Shown: positions 17,304 through 26,449, numbered from the stretch's first letter. The stretch is DNA of 64,000 nucleotides from Jeongeupia sp. USM3 (GCF_001808185.1 NZ_CP017668.1:1240001-1304000); one strand, 5' to 3'. A program made the numbers and translations. Notes: generated by a model from the letters alone, not told the origin.

Positions 17304-17762
17304 ATGCAACTTCGCTTGATCGCTCCCCTGGTCGCGGCACTGATGCTCAGCGGCTGCGGCGTCATGAACTGGCTGACACCGTACAAACTCGACATTCCGC
17401 AAGGCAACGAGGTCACCGCCGATCTCGTCGGCCAGCTCAAGCCCGGCATGACGCGCGCGCAGGTCCGCTTCCTGCTCGGCACGCCGCTCCTGACCGACCC
17501 GTTCCACGCCAACCGCTGGGATTACGTCTACAGCGATGCGCGCGGCGGCACGCTCGAGCAGAAGAAGACCTTCGCCGTCTTCTTCGACGGCGACAGCCTG
17601 ACCCGCTGGGAAGGCGACACGCTGCCCGAGGCGGTTCGCGCCAAGGACGCCAAGATGCTCGACACCCGCGCCGAGCCGCGCAGCAACGACATGCAGAGCA
17701 CCGCCGCCCCCGGCTCGGCCGACAGCCCGACCCAGGAAGTCAAACCGCTGATCAAGGAATAA
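17304..17762 (+). CDS. bamE: Outer membrane assembly lipoprotein BamE
   Basis: This is a 152-residue lipoprotein with lipobox MLSGC (Cys17) and the BamE/SmpA core: DIPQGNEVT, LVGQLKPGMTRAQVRFLLGTPLLTDPFHANRWDYVY. It is a small subunit of the BAM complex that inserts beta-barrel proteins into the outer membrane. The C-terminal tail of about 40 residues is longer than in E. coli and low in complexity. The ATG at 17304 gives a proper signal peptide. dapB begins 3 bases after its stop. Confidence 0.93.
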   Translation: MQLRLIAPLVAALMLSGCGVMNWLTPYKLDIPQGNEVTADLVGQLKPGMTRAQVRFLLGTPLLTDPFHANRWDYVYSDARGGTLEQKKTFAVFFDGDSLTRWEGDTLPEAVRAKDAKMLDTRAEPRSNDMQSTAAPGSADSPTQEVKPLIKE

Positions 17763-17765
17763 GCC

Positions 17766-18566
17766 ATGTCCCTCCGTATCGCGATTGCCGGCGCCTCGGG
17801 GCGCATGGGCCGGATGCTGGTCGAAGCGACGCTGGCCGCGCCGGACTGCACGCTGCACGCCGCGCTCGACCGTCCGGGCGCCGATACGCTCGGCCAGGAT
17901 GCCGCGGCCTTTCTCGGCCGGGAAAGCGGCGTGGCCATCGTCGCCGACCTCAAGGCGCTCGAAGGTGCCGACGTGCTGATCGACTTCACCCGTCCGGAAG
18001 GCACGCTGGCGCACGTCGCCGCCTGCCGTGCCTACGGCGTCAACATGATCATCGGCACGACCGGTTTCGACGATGCCGGCAGCGCTGCGATCCGCGAAGC
18101 GGCCGGCGACATCGCCATCGTCCACGCGTACAACATGAGCGTCGGCGTCAACCTGCTGGTCAAGCTGCTCGAAGTCGCCGCCAAGGCGTTGCCGGAAGGC
18201 TACGACGTCGAAGTGCTGGAAATGCACCACCGGATGAAGGTCGACGCCCCGTCGGGTACCGCGCTGATGCTTGGCGAGGCCGTTGCCGGTGCGCAGGGCC
18301 GCACGCTCAAGGATGCCGCCGTTTATGCCCGCGAGGGCATCACCGGCGAGCGCGAGCCGGGCACGATCGGCTTTGCGACGCTGCGCGGCGGCGACGTGAT
18401 CGGCGATCACACGGTGATCTTCGCCGGCCTCGGCGAGCGCGTCGAAATCAGCCACAAGGCGAGCAACCGGACGATCTACGCGCAGGGCAGCATCCGCGCC
18501 GCGCGCTTCCTTGCCGGCAAGCAGTCGGGCTTCTTCGACATGCAGGACGTGCTCGGGCTGCGCTGA
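17766..18566 (+). CDS. dapB: 4-hydroxy-tetrahydrodipicolinate reductase
   Basis: This is a 266-residue DapB. It reduces HTPA to tetrahydrodipicolinate in lysine/diaminopimelate synthesis. A dinucleotide-binding GASGRMGR motif is at the N-terminus, and the catalytic signature EMHHRMKVDAPSGTAL is in the centre. Length is standard. It is placed 3 bases after bamE, and a terminator follows. Confidence 0.95.
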   Translation: MSLRIAIAGASGRMGRMLVEATLAAPDCTLHAALDRPGADTLGQDAAAFLGRESGVAIVADLKALEGADVLIDFTRPEGTLAHVAACRAYGVNMIIGTTGFDDAGSAAIREAAGDIAIVHAYNMSVGVNLLVKLLEVAAKALPEGYDVEVLEMHHRMKVDAPSGTALMLGEAVAGAQGRTLKDAAVYAREGITGEREPGTIGFATLRGGDVIGDHTVIFAGLGERVEISHKASNRTIYAQGSIRAARFLAGKQSGFFDMQDVLGLR

Positions 18567-18583
18567 GCGCGGTACCGAAACGG

Positions 18584-18611
18584 AAAAAAAGGGCGCCACC
18601 GGCGCCCTTTT
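18584..18611 (+). terminator. Rho-independent terminator after dapB
   Basis: A GGGCGCC/GGCGCCC stem with a 3-base loop is preceded by A7 and followed by T4. It lies between dapB and the convergent hydrolase gene and could act on both strands. Confidence 0.8.
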
Positions 18612-18627
18612 CATTGGGCGGCGAGGA

Positions 18628-19605
18628 TCAGCGCAGGCGCCGCGTCTCGCCGATCGCCCACAGCGTGAAATCCTCCGCGGCCACGCCGGCGGCCACCCTC
18701 GCCTGCGGCACGACATCCAGCGGCGCGTCGATCGCCTCGTCGGTCAGCGCGAACGTGCCCCAGTGCACCCCCATCCCCTGCCGCGCCCGGACGTCGCAGA
18801 ACAGCCGCAAGGCTTCGAACGGATCGACGTGCTGGTTGCGCATGAACCAGCGCGGCTCGTACGCGCCGACCGGGATCATCGCGAAATCGATCGGCCCGGC
18901 ACGCAGGCCGATCTCCGCCAGCCTTGGCGAGTAGGCGGTATCGCCGGCGTACCAGAGCCGGTAACCGGCATGCGCGATCACGAAGCCACCCCACAGCGAT
19001 GCGTTCTCGTCGCCCCACAGCCGCCGCTTGCTCCAGTGCTGCGCCGGCACGAAGGTCAGCTCGACGGCGCCGACCTTGAGCTTGTCCCACCAGTCGAGTT
19101 CGACCGGCTCGGGCAAACCGGCGGCGGCAAGCCAGGCGCCGAGTCCGAGCGGCACGACAAAACGCGGCGGCCCGCCGGGCTGGGCCGCCAGCGCGCGGAT
19201 CGAGCCGGCGTCGAGGTGGTCGTAGTGGTTGTGCGACAGCAGCACGACGTCGATGCGCGGCAACTCGGCCAGCGTTGCCGGCAACGGCACCCGCCGCTTC
19301 GGCCCCGCCCACTGCACCGGCGACGCGCGATACGAGAACAGCGGGTCGGTCAGCACGTTCAGCCCGCCGATCTGGATGAGCTGCGTCACGTGGCCGATCC
19401 AGGTCACGGCGATCGCGTCGGGCTCGGCGGCCACGTCGATCGGCGCCGGCCGCATCACCGCAATGCGTTCGGGCCGGTGCTCCGCACGCGCGCCCAGCCA
19501 GCGCGCCCATTGCCAGCGCAGAAAGGCGCCGAACCCGGGGCGGGTGATGCCGTCCGGATTGCGGAATCCATGGTCGGCATGGTGGACGGGGCGTGAGGAC
19601 GGCAC
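18628..19605 (-). CDS. MBL-fold hydrolase of the NAPE-PLD/UlaG-like type
   Basis: This is a 325-residue metallo-beta-lactamase-fold protein with the metal motif HNHYDH (125-130) and the GHVT and NVLTDPLFSYRASP signatures of the NAPE-PLD-like branch. The family hydrolyses phospholipid-type phosphodiesters, but many bacterial members are uncharacterised. I placed the start at the GTG at 19605 with a GGAG site 8 bases before it. A longer in-frame reading would run back through the terminator hairpin at 19631-19657. This is not an antibiotic-hydrolysing beta-lactamase. Confidence 0.75.
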   Translation of the reverse strand: MPSSRPVHHADHGFRNPDGITRPGFGAFLRWQWARWLGARAEHRPERIAVMRPAPIDVAAEPDAIAVTWIGHVTQLIQIGGLNVLTDPLFSYRASPVQWAGPKRRVPLPATLAELPRIDVVLLSHNHYDHLDAGSIRALAAQPGGPPRFVVPLGLGAWLAAAGLPEPVELDWWDKLKVGAVELTFVPAQHWSKRRLWGDENASLWGGFVIAHAGYRLWYAGDTAYSPRLAEIGLRAGPIDFAMIPVGAYEPRWFMRNQHVDPFEALRLFCDVRARQGMGVHWGTFALTDEAIDAPLDVVPQARVAAGVAAEDFTLWAIGETRRLR

Positions 19606-19630
19606 GGACAGGACTCCAGCAGCAAGCGGC

Positions 19631-19657
19631 AAAAAAACAGGGCGCCGCATGGCGCCC
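19631..19657 (-). terminator. Rho-independent terminator of the leftward flavoprotein gene
   Basis: Read on the minus strand, a GGGCGCC stem with a 4-base loop is followed after 3 bases by T7. It lies 170 bases downstream of the flavoprotein stop and just upstream of the hydrolase start. Its position argues that the hydrolase gene does not extend further 5'. Confidence 0.7.
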
Positions 19658-19829
19658 CGCTGGAACGAGACCGGCAGCACCGTAACCGAAGGCACATTTC
19701 GCCCCGATTCCCGCCGGCAGGTTCCGGGCCGAACCGCAGTCCGACCGATGGCCGGCTCCAACTCAACCGGCTGCACAGGGCGTCGGCAATACTCCGGCCT
19801 GCGCCCTCACCTACATTTCCACCGTAGCA

Positions 19830-21002
19830 CTAGGCGTTCATTCCCGCCACATGGCCCGACGACCATGCCCACTGGAAGTTGTAGCCGCCCAGCCAGCCGG
19901 TCACGTCGACGACCTCGCCGATGAAGAACAGGCCCGGCACGTCGCGCGCCATCATGGTCTTGGAGTTGAGCCCGCCGGTGTCGACACCGCCCTTGGTGAC
20001 CTCGGCCTTCTTGTAGCCGAGCGTCCCCGACGGCACGACCTGCCAGTCCGATAGCCGTGCCGCGATCTCGGCCAGCTGCTTCGGCAGGTACTGCTTGAGC
20101 GGCCGGATTTCGCCGAACTGCGCCGCCAGCGCCTGCGCGAAGCGCCGCGGCAGCCGCTCGGCGAGCACCGTCGACAGCAGCGCGTCGCGGTTGGCGTTCG
20201 CAAGAAAATCGGCCGGGTCGTCGTCGGGCAGCAGGTCGATATGCACCGGCTCGCCGGGCTGCCAGTACGACGACACCTGCAGGATCGCCGGGCCGGACAC
20301 GCCCTTGTGCGTCAGCAGCACGTCCTCGCGGAACCGCGCCTTGCCGGCGCTGACCTCGGCGTATTCGAGCGCGACACCGGCGAGCTCGCCCCACAGGTCC
20401 TGCGGCTGGAAGGTCAGCGGCACCAGCGCCGCGGCGGTCGGCACGATCCCGAGCCCGAACTGCCGGGCAAGGTCGTAGCCGATGCCGGTTGCGCCGATCT
20501 GCGGAATCGACAGCCCGCCGGTCGCAACGACCAGCGACGCGCAGCACCAGGTCTCGCCGCCGGCATCGACCTCGAAGCCGCCATCGACGCGCCGGACCTC
20601 GGCAATCCCGGTCTGCATGCGCCAGACCACCCCGCCCCGGTCGACCTCGGCCTTGAGCATGTCGATGATCGCGCCGGAGCCCTGGTCGCAGAACAGCTGG
20701 CCGAGCGTTTTCTCGTGGTAGCTCAGCCCGTGAGACTCGACCAGCTTGATGAAGTCGTGCTGGGTGTACTGCGCCAGCGCCGATTTGACGAAGTGCGGGT
20801 TCTGCGACAGATAGCACTCGGGCCGTACATTCAGGTTGGTGAAGTTGCAGCGGCCACCGCCCGAAATGCGGATCTTCTCCGCGAGCTTGCTGGCGTGGTC
20901 GATCAGCACGACGCTGCGCCCCATCGCACCGGCGGTCGCCGCGCACATCATTCCGGCGGCACCGGCACCGAGCACCACCACGTCGATCGTCTTGCGTTCC
21001 AT
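19830..21002 (-). CDS. HI0933/YhiN-family FAD-dependent oxidoreductase
   Basis: This is a 390-residue flavoprotein of the HI0933-like (YhiN/BaiN) family. The N-terminal FAD-binding GAGAAGMM motif, the ISGGGRCNFTN signature and a C-terminal GEVVDVTGWLGGYNFQWAWSSG are all characteristic. The substrate is not established for this branch. I used the ATG at 21002, preceded by a GGGAGAAA site, over an ATG 5 codons upstream. The 5' neighbour is the divergent DUF924 gene. Confidence 0.88.
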   Translation of the reverse strand: MERKTIDVVVLGAGAAGMMCAATAGAMGRSVVLIDHASKLAEKIRISGGGRCNFTNLNVRPECYLSQNPHFVKSALAQYTQHDFIKLVESHGLSYHEKTLGQLFCDQGSGAIIDMLKAEVDRGGVVWRMQTGIAEVRRVDGGFEVDAGGETWCCASLVVATGGLSIPQIGATGIGYDLARQFGLGIVPTAAALVPLTFQPQDLWGELAGVALEYAEVSAGKARFREDVLLTHKGVSGPAILQVSSYWQPGEPVHIDLLPDDDPADFLANANRDALLSTVLAERLPRRFAQALAAQFGEIRPLKQYLPKQLAEIAARLSDWQVVPSGTLGYKKAEVTKGGVDTGGLNSKTMMARDVPGLFFIGEVVDVTGWLGGYNFQWAWSSGHVAGMNA

Positions 21003-21089
21003 TGTTTCTCCCGGCAAGCGGCGATTGTAGCCGCCCCGCAGCCAGCGCGGTTTACACTGCGGAGATCAACCATCCGACAGGAAAGCGTC

Positions 21090-21755
21090 ATGAGCCAGCT
21101 GATTCGCCGTTCCAGCCCGGAGGGTCAAGTCAAGAGCGGCCGGGGCACGGGCGGCCGCGTCAAGGCCGGCCGCGACACCGTGGCCACGCCGGGCGAGGTG
21201 CTGGCGTTCTGGTTCGGCTGCCCGGACGACCCGGACTACCTGCAGCCGCGCACGGCGTGGTTCAACAAGGACCCGGTCTTCGACGCCGCGATCCGCCGGC
21301 GCTTTCTCGCCACGGTCGAGGCAGCGCTCACCGGCGACTGCGACGACTGGGCGAGCGATGCGCACGGCACGCTGGCGCTGCTGATCGTGCTCGACCAGTT
21401 TCCGCGCAACCTGTTCCGCGGCAGTGCCAGCGCCTTTGCCGGCGACGAGATCGCCTGCCGGCTGGCGCACGCCGCGCTCGACGCCGGCTGGCACCAGACG
21501 CTGTCGCCGGTCGAACAGCTGTTCCTGTTCCTGCCGCTCGAGCACTCGGAATCGCTGGCCGACCAGGAGCGCATGGTCTCGCTGACCGAGCAGTGGCAAG
21601 GCGACGACGTGCTCGGCGAATTCCACCGTTACGCGGTGCTGCACCACGAGGTCATCGCCCGCTTCGGCCGCTTTCCGCATCGCAACGAGGCGCTCGGCCG
21701 CGCGCACACGGCCGATGAGGCCGACTATCTGGCCCAGCCGGGGTCGGGTTTTTGA
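21090..21755 (+). CDS. DUF924 family protein
   Basis: This is a 221-residue protein. From residue 32 it matches the DUF924 family (EVLAFWFG, LALLIVLDQFPRNLFRGSASAFAGD, FLFLPLEHSE, FGRFPHRNEALGR), an all-helical TPR-like fold of unknown function. The first 30 residues are unusual: basic, rich in Gly, Arg and Lys (GQVKSGRGTGGRVKAGRDT), probably a disordered tail. The next small gene starts inside the stop codon. Confidence 0.82.
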   Translation: MSQLIRRSSPEGQVKSGRGTGGRVKAGRDTVATPGEVLAFWFGCPDDPDYLQPRTAWFNKDPVFDAAIRRRFLATVEAALTGDCDDWASDAHGTLALLIVLDQFPRNLFRGSASAFAGDEIACRLAHAALDAGWHQTLSPVEQLFLFLPLEHSESLADQERMVSLTEQWQGDDVLGEFHRYAVLHHEVIARFGRFPHRNEALGRAHTADEADYLAQPGSGF

Positions 21756-22222
21756 CCGGCGGCACCGGCAACAGACTGCTTGAGCCATTTGCCACAGCAC
21801 TCATCGGTCAGCCCGTTAGTCATGTCTGGCGCGGACACGGTTCTGCCCTTTTTATCGAGTTTGGTCCGCTCACGCCAAAGCAGCGGCGGGACGGCACACC
21901 GGCCAACGATCGAGGCGCCATTACGTTGATGATCGAGTGGGGCTGGAGGATCGAACGGCCCCGTTCAATACTCGGAGGTTGCTGGAGTGACGAGCGGCGC
22001 TGGCCGAGTATGTTTAATCAACTCGCAGGCGCCCACGCCGAGCAAATCGAGCTCATCGGCCATCTGCCCGAGATCGTACTTTCACTCAGCAACGGCCTTC
22101 GGGTTGTGTCGTTCATGCCAGCCGAAGGACAGCCTGCCTGGGCACTGATAGCGCGGACTCCCGATCTCGGTTCATTGTCGGTTCAGCGTGGACGCCTCAG
22201 CCATCAGCGGCCAGAGCCATGA
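21752..22222 (+). CDS. Uncharacterised protein with a TTG start
   Basis: This is a 156-residue frame starting at a TTG that overlaps the DUF924 stop by 4 bases (TTGA). I do not recognise it. It contains IGQPVSHVWRGHGSALFIEFGPL and IEWGWRIERPRSILGG, a mix of aromatic and charged residues suggesting a folded beta-rich domain. Its base composition is lower in GC than its neighbours. The start is weakly supported (only a G-rich run precedes it). A frame this long in GC-rich DNA is not proof of a gene, but the amino acid pattern looks natural. Confidence 0.5.
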   Translation: MTGGTGNRLLEPFATALIGQPVSHVWRGHGSALFIEFGPLTPKQRRDGTPANDRGAITLMIEWGWRIERPRSILGGCWSDERRWPSMFNQLAGAHAEQIELIGHLPEIVLSLSNGLRVVSFMPAEGQPAWALIARTPDLGSLSVQRGRLSHQRPEP

Positions 22223-22350
22223 ATACGGATTGCAACAAGATTTGCATCGGGGAAATCCGTTAGCCGCGACAGCAGCCCACCGGCATTCTTGACTGCAAAT
22301 CAAGCGGCTATGCCCGGTAGAATACGTACATCCTTCTGCCCGGAGTCCCC

Positions 22351-23151
22351 ATGTACAAGGTTATTGCCTCCGACCTCGACGGCACGCTGCTCGACGGCGA
22401 CCACACCGCCTCGGCCTTCACCGCCGAGACGCTGCAAGCGCTGCAGGCACGCGGCGTTCCGCTGATCATCGCCACCGGTCGCCACTATTGCGACGTCCGC
22501 GGCATCCGCGCCGCGCTGGGCATCCGTGCCCACCTGATCACGTCGAACGGCGCCCGCGTCCACGATCCGGACAACCAGCAGATGTACGCGAAGAACATCG
22601 CGCCGGCGATCGTGCGCGAGATGATGCAGCCCGAGTTCAGCGACGGCGCCACCGTCAACCTCTATCTCGACGAGGAATGGCTGATCGGTGCGCCGTGCGA
22701 GTGGCTGATGGACATGCACAAGGATTCCGGCTTCACCTACCGCGTCGCCGACCTGCCGAACCACAGCGGCGAAGGCGTCGGCAAGGTGCTGTACATCGCC
22801 GAGCCCGAGCACCTCGCCAAGATCGAAGCGAAGCTGTATGAGCGCTTCGGCCACGGCCTCTACATCACCTACTCGCTGCCGGACTGCCTCGAGATCATGG
22901 CACCGACCGTTTCAAAGGGCCACGCCCTGCAGGTGGTGCTCGATTCGCTGCAGTTGCAGATGGCGAACTGCGTCGCTTTCGGCGACGGCCTGAACGACCT
23001 GGAAATGCTCGGCACCGCCGGCCATCCGTTCATGATGGGCAATGCCAATCCGAAGCTAGTGGCGCTGCTGCCCGAGGTGCCGCAGATCGGCCGCAATACC
23101 GACGCAGCCGTGGCGCTGAAGCTGCGCGAGCTGTTCAGGCTCGAGCGCTAA
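22351..23151 (+). CDS. Cof-type HAD-superfamily phosphatase
   Basis: This is a 266-residue Cof/YbiV-type haloacid dehalogenase-like phosphatase. Motif I is DLDGTLLDGD (residues 8 onward), motif III is in VSKGHALQ, and motif IV is FGDGLNDLEML. The large C2-type cap domain lies between them. These enzymes hydrolyse sugar phosphates, nucleotides or flavin and PLP phosphates; the substrate is not predictable here. The 128-base region before it (22223-22350) has no recognisable feature. Confidence 0.88.
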   Translation: MYKVIASDLDGTLLDGDHTASAFTAETLQALQARGVPLIIATGRHYCDVRGIRAALGIRAHLITSNGARVHDPDNQQMYAKNIAPAIVREMMQPEFSDGATVNLYLDEEWLIGAPCEWLMDMHKDSGFTYRVADLPNHSGEGVGKVLYIAEPEHLAKIEAKLYERFGHGLYITYSLPDCLEIMAPTVSKGHALQVVLDSLQLQMANCVAFGDGLNDLEMLGTAGHPFMMGNANPKLVALLPEVPQIGRNTDAAVALKLRELFRLER

Positions 23152-23248
23152 GCCGCACCGCCGCCCGTCCCGCCCCGAACGCGCCCGCAGCCCCGCTGCC
23201 GGCGCGTTTTGCCATGCTGGAAAGATGATCCGATCCGGAGTCGTTGCC

Positions 23249-23737
23249 GTGAAACGCATTCCGATGACCGTCGCCGCACTGCTGCTGAGTGCAACGGCGT
23301 GGGCGGCCGGTGGCGGTGGCAGCCGGCCGGTCCGCAGCGACGACGAAGCGCCAAGGGCGATCGCCAGCGCCCGCCAGTACATCGACCTGCAGCAGTGGGA
23401 CAAGGCGCTGCAGGTACTCGACGCGGCGCGGCAGCGCGACCCGCGCAATGCCGACCTGTGGAACTGGACCGGTTACTGCGAGCGCAAGCGCGGCAAGCTG
23501 CAACAGGCGTTCGCCGCCTACGACGAAGCACTGCGGCTGGACCCGCGCCACCTCGGTGCACACGAGTACCTTGGCGAAGCGTGGCTGCTGGCCGGCCAGC
23601 CCGACAAGGCGCAGGCACTGCTCGACCAGCTGCGGGGACTCTGCGGCAGCTGCGACGAGGAACGCGACCTCGCCGCAGCCATCGACAGCTATCGCCGGGC
23701 CGCCCCGTCCGGGAACGGTCCCGAGAACGGCTATTAG
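23249..23737 (+). CDS. Periplasmic tetratricopeptide repeat protein
   Basis: This is a 162-residue exported TPR protein. A signal peptide (KRIPMTVAALLLSATAWA) is followed by a Gly-rich stretch and about two and a half TPR units (ARQYIDLQQWDKALQVLDAARQRDPRNADLWNWTGYCERKRGKLQQAFAAYDEALRLDP region). A Cys pair (CGSC) near the C-terminus may form a disulfide. I chose the GTG at 23249 with a GGAG site 8 bases upstream, rather than the ATG at 23225. Its 3' end overlaps the convergent carbonic anhydrase gene by 4 bases. Confidence 0.78.
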   Translation: MKRIPMTVAALLLSATAWAAGGGGSRPVRSDDEAPRAIASARQYIDLQQWDKALQVLDAARQRDPRNADLWNWTGYCERKRGKLQQAFAAYDEALRLDPRHLGAHEYLGEAWLLAGQPDKAQALLDQLRGLCGSCDEERDLAAAIDSYRRAAPSGNGPENGY

Positions 23738-24393
23738 GCTTCGCTACCCGCTTCCGGCGCCTCGACCACGGCTTCAAAAGCGTTCTGCTCCGGGTCGAAC
23801 TGGTACAGCGCGCCCTGCTGGATGTCGAAGTACCAGCCGATCAGCGCCAGCTCGCCCGCCGCGACGCGCTCGGACACGAAGGGGAACGACATCAGGTTGT
23901 CGAGCGAGACGATGATTGCCGCCATTTCGCAGGCGCGGACCTGTGCCTCGGGACTCTTGTAGTCCAGTTCGGCCAGCACCCGCTGCCTGGCCGGATCGGC
24001 GATGCTGACCCAGCTCCCGATGAAGTCGGTTCCGCTCGATGCATCGTCACCGGCCATCAGTGCGCCGATTCCGCCGCAGGCCGAATGGCCCATCACGACG
24101 ATCTGCCGGACCTTGAGGCTCTTGACCGCGTACTCGATCGCCGCCGACACGCCGTGGTACTGGCCGCCGGTTTCGAACGGCGGCACCAGGTTGGCGACGT
24201 TGCGCACGACGAACAGGTCGCCCGGGTCGCAATCGGTCAGGATCGCCGGGTCGACGCGCGAATCGGAACAGCCGATCAGCAGCGTCTTGGGCTTCTGCCG
24301 GCGCTTGAGGCTTTCGAACAGCTTGGTGTCCTCGCCGAAGTACTTGTGCTGGAAGCGGCGGAAGCCGCCGATGAACTTTTCGATGTCTTTCAT
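23734..24393 (-). CDS. can: Beta-class carbonic anhydrase
   Basis: This is a 219-residue beta carbonic anhydrase. The zinc ligands are Cys42 and Asp44 with Arg46 (CSDSRVD), and His103 and Cys106 (GHSACGG). Length matches the Can/CynT type. It interconverts CO2 and bicarbonate in the cytoplasm. The end of the gene overlaps the TPR gene on the opposite strand by 4 bases. The gap to the next gene (24394-24676, 283 bases) is AT-rich near its right end and probably contains the promoters for this gene and cytochrome b561. Confidence 0.93.
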   Translation of the reverse strand: MKDIEKFIGGFRRFQHKYFGEDTKLFESLKRRQKPKTLLIGCSDSRVDPAILTDCDPGDLFVVRNVANLVPPFETGGQYHGVSAAIEYAVKSLKVRQIVVMGHSACGGIGALMAGDDASSGTDFIGSWVSIADPARQRVLAELDYKSPEAQVRACEMAAIIVSLDNLMSFPFVSERVAAGELALIGWYFDIQQGALYQFDPEQNAFEAVVEAPEAGSEA

Positions 24394-24676
24394 GCTCAGT
24401 AGATTCCATGACGTTCCGCGCCGCCGGAATGGGCACGGGGTGTAAACATCCCGGTTGGGGATTCTACCTGTTGCGGCGCGGCATCGCCTTTGGCCTTGTG
24501 TAAGAACCTGTCTGCGAACTCGACACCGGCCGAAGCAGCCGGCTACATTGGACGGAATCGGCGGCCCGGATTGTTCTATTTTTTTGAACTATCTATTGCA
24601 TATTTTTCGCTATCCCGTCACAAGCCCAAGGCAATACTATTTGCCACAGATCAATAATTCTGAATAAGGATTCTTC

Positions 24677-25225
24677 ATGTCGCGAGACCGCTACGACCCG
24701 CTGCAGATGTCGCTGCACTGGCTGATGGCGCTGCTGATCTTCTCGGCCTTTGGCCTGATCTGGTACTTCAACAGCCTCGAGCTCGGCCCGCAGACGTTCA
24801 AGCTCAAGTTCCAGGTGATCGCCTGGCACAAATGGGCCGGCATCAGCGTGATGTTCCTGCTGATCCTGCGGCTGGCGTGGCGGCTCGGCCGGGGCGCACC
24901 GGCGCCGCTGCCGGGCCAGCCGGCGTGGCAGCTCAAGGCTGCCGCCGGCATCCACCACCTGCTGTATCTGCTGATGTTCGCGCTGCCCTGTATCGGCTGG
25001 CTGATGAGTTCGGCCAAGGGTTATCCGGTCGTGCTGTTCGGCGAGTGGCCGCTGCCCGACCTGGTCGGCAAGAACGCCGAACTCGGCGAGACGCTGGCCG
25101 AGATCCACTACTACCTCGGCTATACGCTGCTGGCACTGGTGGTGCTGCATGCCGCAGCCGCCATCAAGCATCACCTGATCGACCGCGACGCCACCCTGTC
25201 GCGCATGTTGCCCTGGGGCCGCTGA
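24677..25225 (+). CDS. Cytochrome b561 family membrane protein
   Basis: This is a 182-residue four-helix membrane cytochrome b of the YodB/CybB type. Conserved histidines for two haems are visible: MSLHWLMAL (His14), IAWHKWAGI, GIHHLLYLLM and LVVLHAAAAIKHH. It carries electrons from quinol or to periplasmic partners. It is followed at 31 bases by two YceI genes. The cytb561-yceI pairing is common, and YceI proteins bind isoprenoid quinones. Confidence 0.9.
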   Translation: MSRDRYDPLQMSLHWLMALLIFSAFGLIWYFNSLELGPQTFKLKFQVIAWHKWAGISVMFLLILRLAWRLGRGAPAPLPGQPAWQLKAAAGIHHLLYLLMFALPCIGWLMSSAKGYPVVLFGEWPLPDLVGKNAELGETLAEIHYYLGYTLLALVVLHAAAAIKHHLIDRDATLSRMLPWGR

Positions 25226-25256
25226 TCCGGCGCCGGACATCCACAAGGAGAACTCG

Positions 25257-25826
25257 ATGACCCGTTTCCGTACCACCCTGATCGCCGCGGCGCTCGCCGC
25301 CGCCGTGATCGTTCCGGCCCAGGCCGCGCAGACGCTGAACGCCGGCAAGAGCCAGATCGGCTTCACGTTCAAGCAGATGAACACGCCGAGCGACGGCAGC
25401 TTCAAGCGCTTTGCCGCCAGCGTCGATTTCGACCCGGCCAAGCCGGAAGCCACCAAGGCCGAGTTCACCGTCGACCTCGCCAGCATCGACACCGGTAGCC
25501 CGGACGGCGACAGCGAGGCCAAGAAGAAAGCCTGGTTCAACACCGCGGCCACGCCGAAAGCGACGTTCACCGCCAAGAGCGTCAAGGCGCTCGGCAACGG
25601 CAAGTTCGAAGCGCGTGGCCCGCTCACGATCAAGGGCGTGAGCCGCGACATCGTCTCGACCTTCACCGCCAAACAGAGCGGCGCCGAGCTGCAGCTCGAC
25701 GGCAGCTTCCCGCTGCTGCGGCTGCAATACAAGCTCGGTGACGGCGACTGGGCCGATACCGGCGCCGTGGCCGACGAAGTGCTGGTCAAGTACCGCTTCG
25801 TGCTGAGCGGCAAGGCCGGCAAGTAA
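25257..25826 (+). CDS. Periplasmic YceI-family protein, first copy
   Basis: This is a 189-residue secreted lipocalin-like protein. The signal peptide ends at VPAQA. YceI features follow: SQIGFTFKQM, FDPAKPEATKAEFTVDLASIDTG, KKKAWFNTAATPKATFTA and LTIKGVSRDIV. The family binds isoprenoid lipids in the periplasm. It lies between the cytochrome b561 gene and a second, different YceI gene, so the three form one operon. The two YceI proteins are clearly divergent from each other. Confidence 0.88.
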   Translation: MTRFRTTLIAAALAAAVIVPAQAAQTLNAGKSQIGFTFKQMNTPSDGSFKRFAASVDFDPAKPEATKAEFTVDLASIDTGSPDGDSEAKKKAWFNTAATPKATFTAKSVKALGNGKFEARGPLTIKGVSRDIVSTFTAKQSGAELQLDGSFPLLRLQYKLGDGDWADTGAVADEVLVKYRFVLSGKAGK

Positions 25827-25860
25827 ATCTTTTCCCGCCCCACTACTGGAGTCACCACCA

Positions 25861-26427
25861 ATGAAAAAACTGATCCTCGCCACCGCCTTCGCCACCGTTG
25901 CTTCGGCCGCCTTCGCCGCACCGGAAACCTATTCGATCGACCCGTCGCACACCGCCGCGCACTTCGCGGTCGACCACCTCGGCTTCTCGACCCAGTACGG
26001 CGCATTCGACAAGACCAGCGGCAGCATCGTGCTCGACGCCGAGAAGAAGACCGGCAGCGTCGATATCATCGTCGACACCGCCAGCCTCGATTCGGGCTGG
26101 GATGCACGCGACAAACACCTGAAGGGCGAGGACTTCTTCAACGTCGGGAAATACCCGACCGCGACGTTCAAGTCCAAGAACCTCAAGTTCGACGGTGACA
26201 AGCTCGTCGCCGTCGACGGCGACTTCACCCTGCTTGGCGTGACCAAGCCGCTGACGCTGGCCGTGAACAACTTCAAGTGCGGCCAGCACCCGATGATGAA
26301 GAAGGCATGGTGCGGCGCTGCCGCCACCGCGACGCTCAAGCGCAGCGATTTCGGCATGAAAGCTTACCTGCCGGCCGTGGGCGATGAAGTCAAGCTGACG
26401 ATCCAGGTCGAGGCCGGCAAGCAATAA
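25861..26427 (+). CDS. Periplasmic YceI-family protein, second copy
   Basis: This is a 188-residue YceI protein with a signal peptide ending in AAFAA, then SIDPSHTAAHFAVDHLGFSTQYGAFDKTSG and VTKPLTLAV. It has two cysteines (GQHP-flanked Cys and WCGAA) that could pair in the periplasm. It is closer to classical E. coli YceI than the first copy, and starts 34 bases after it. A terminator ends the three-gene operon. Confidence 0.9.
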   Translation: MKKLILATAFATVASAAFAAPETYSIDPSHTAAHFAVDHLGFSTQYGAFDKTSGSIVLDAEKKTGSVDIIVDTASLDSGWDARDKHLKGEDFFNVGKYPTATFKSKNLKFDGDKLVAVDGDFTLLGVTKPLTLAVNNFKCGQHPMMKKAWCGAAATATLKRSDFGMKAYLPAVGDEVKLTIQVEAGKQ

Positions 26428-26449
26428 AACCGCCTGTCTGCCCGCTGCA

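Noticed and set aside
18628..19605. Metallo-beta-lactamase acting on antibiotics
   Set aside because: It has the fold motif, but the rest of the sequence matches the NAPE-PLD/UlaG-like branch, not class B enzymes.
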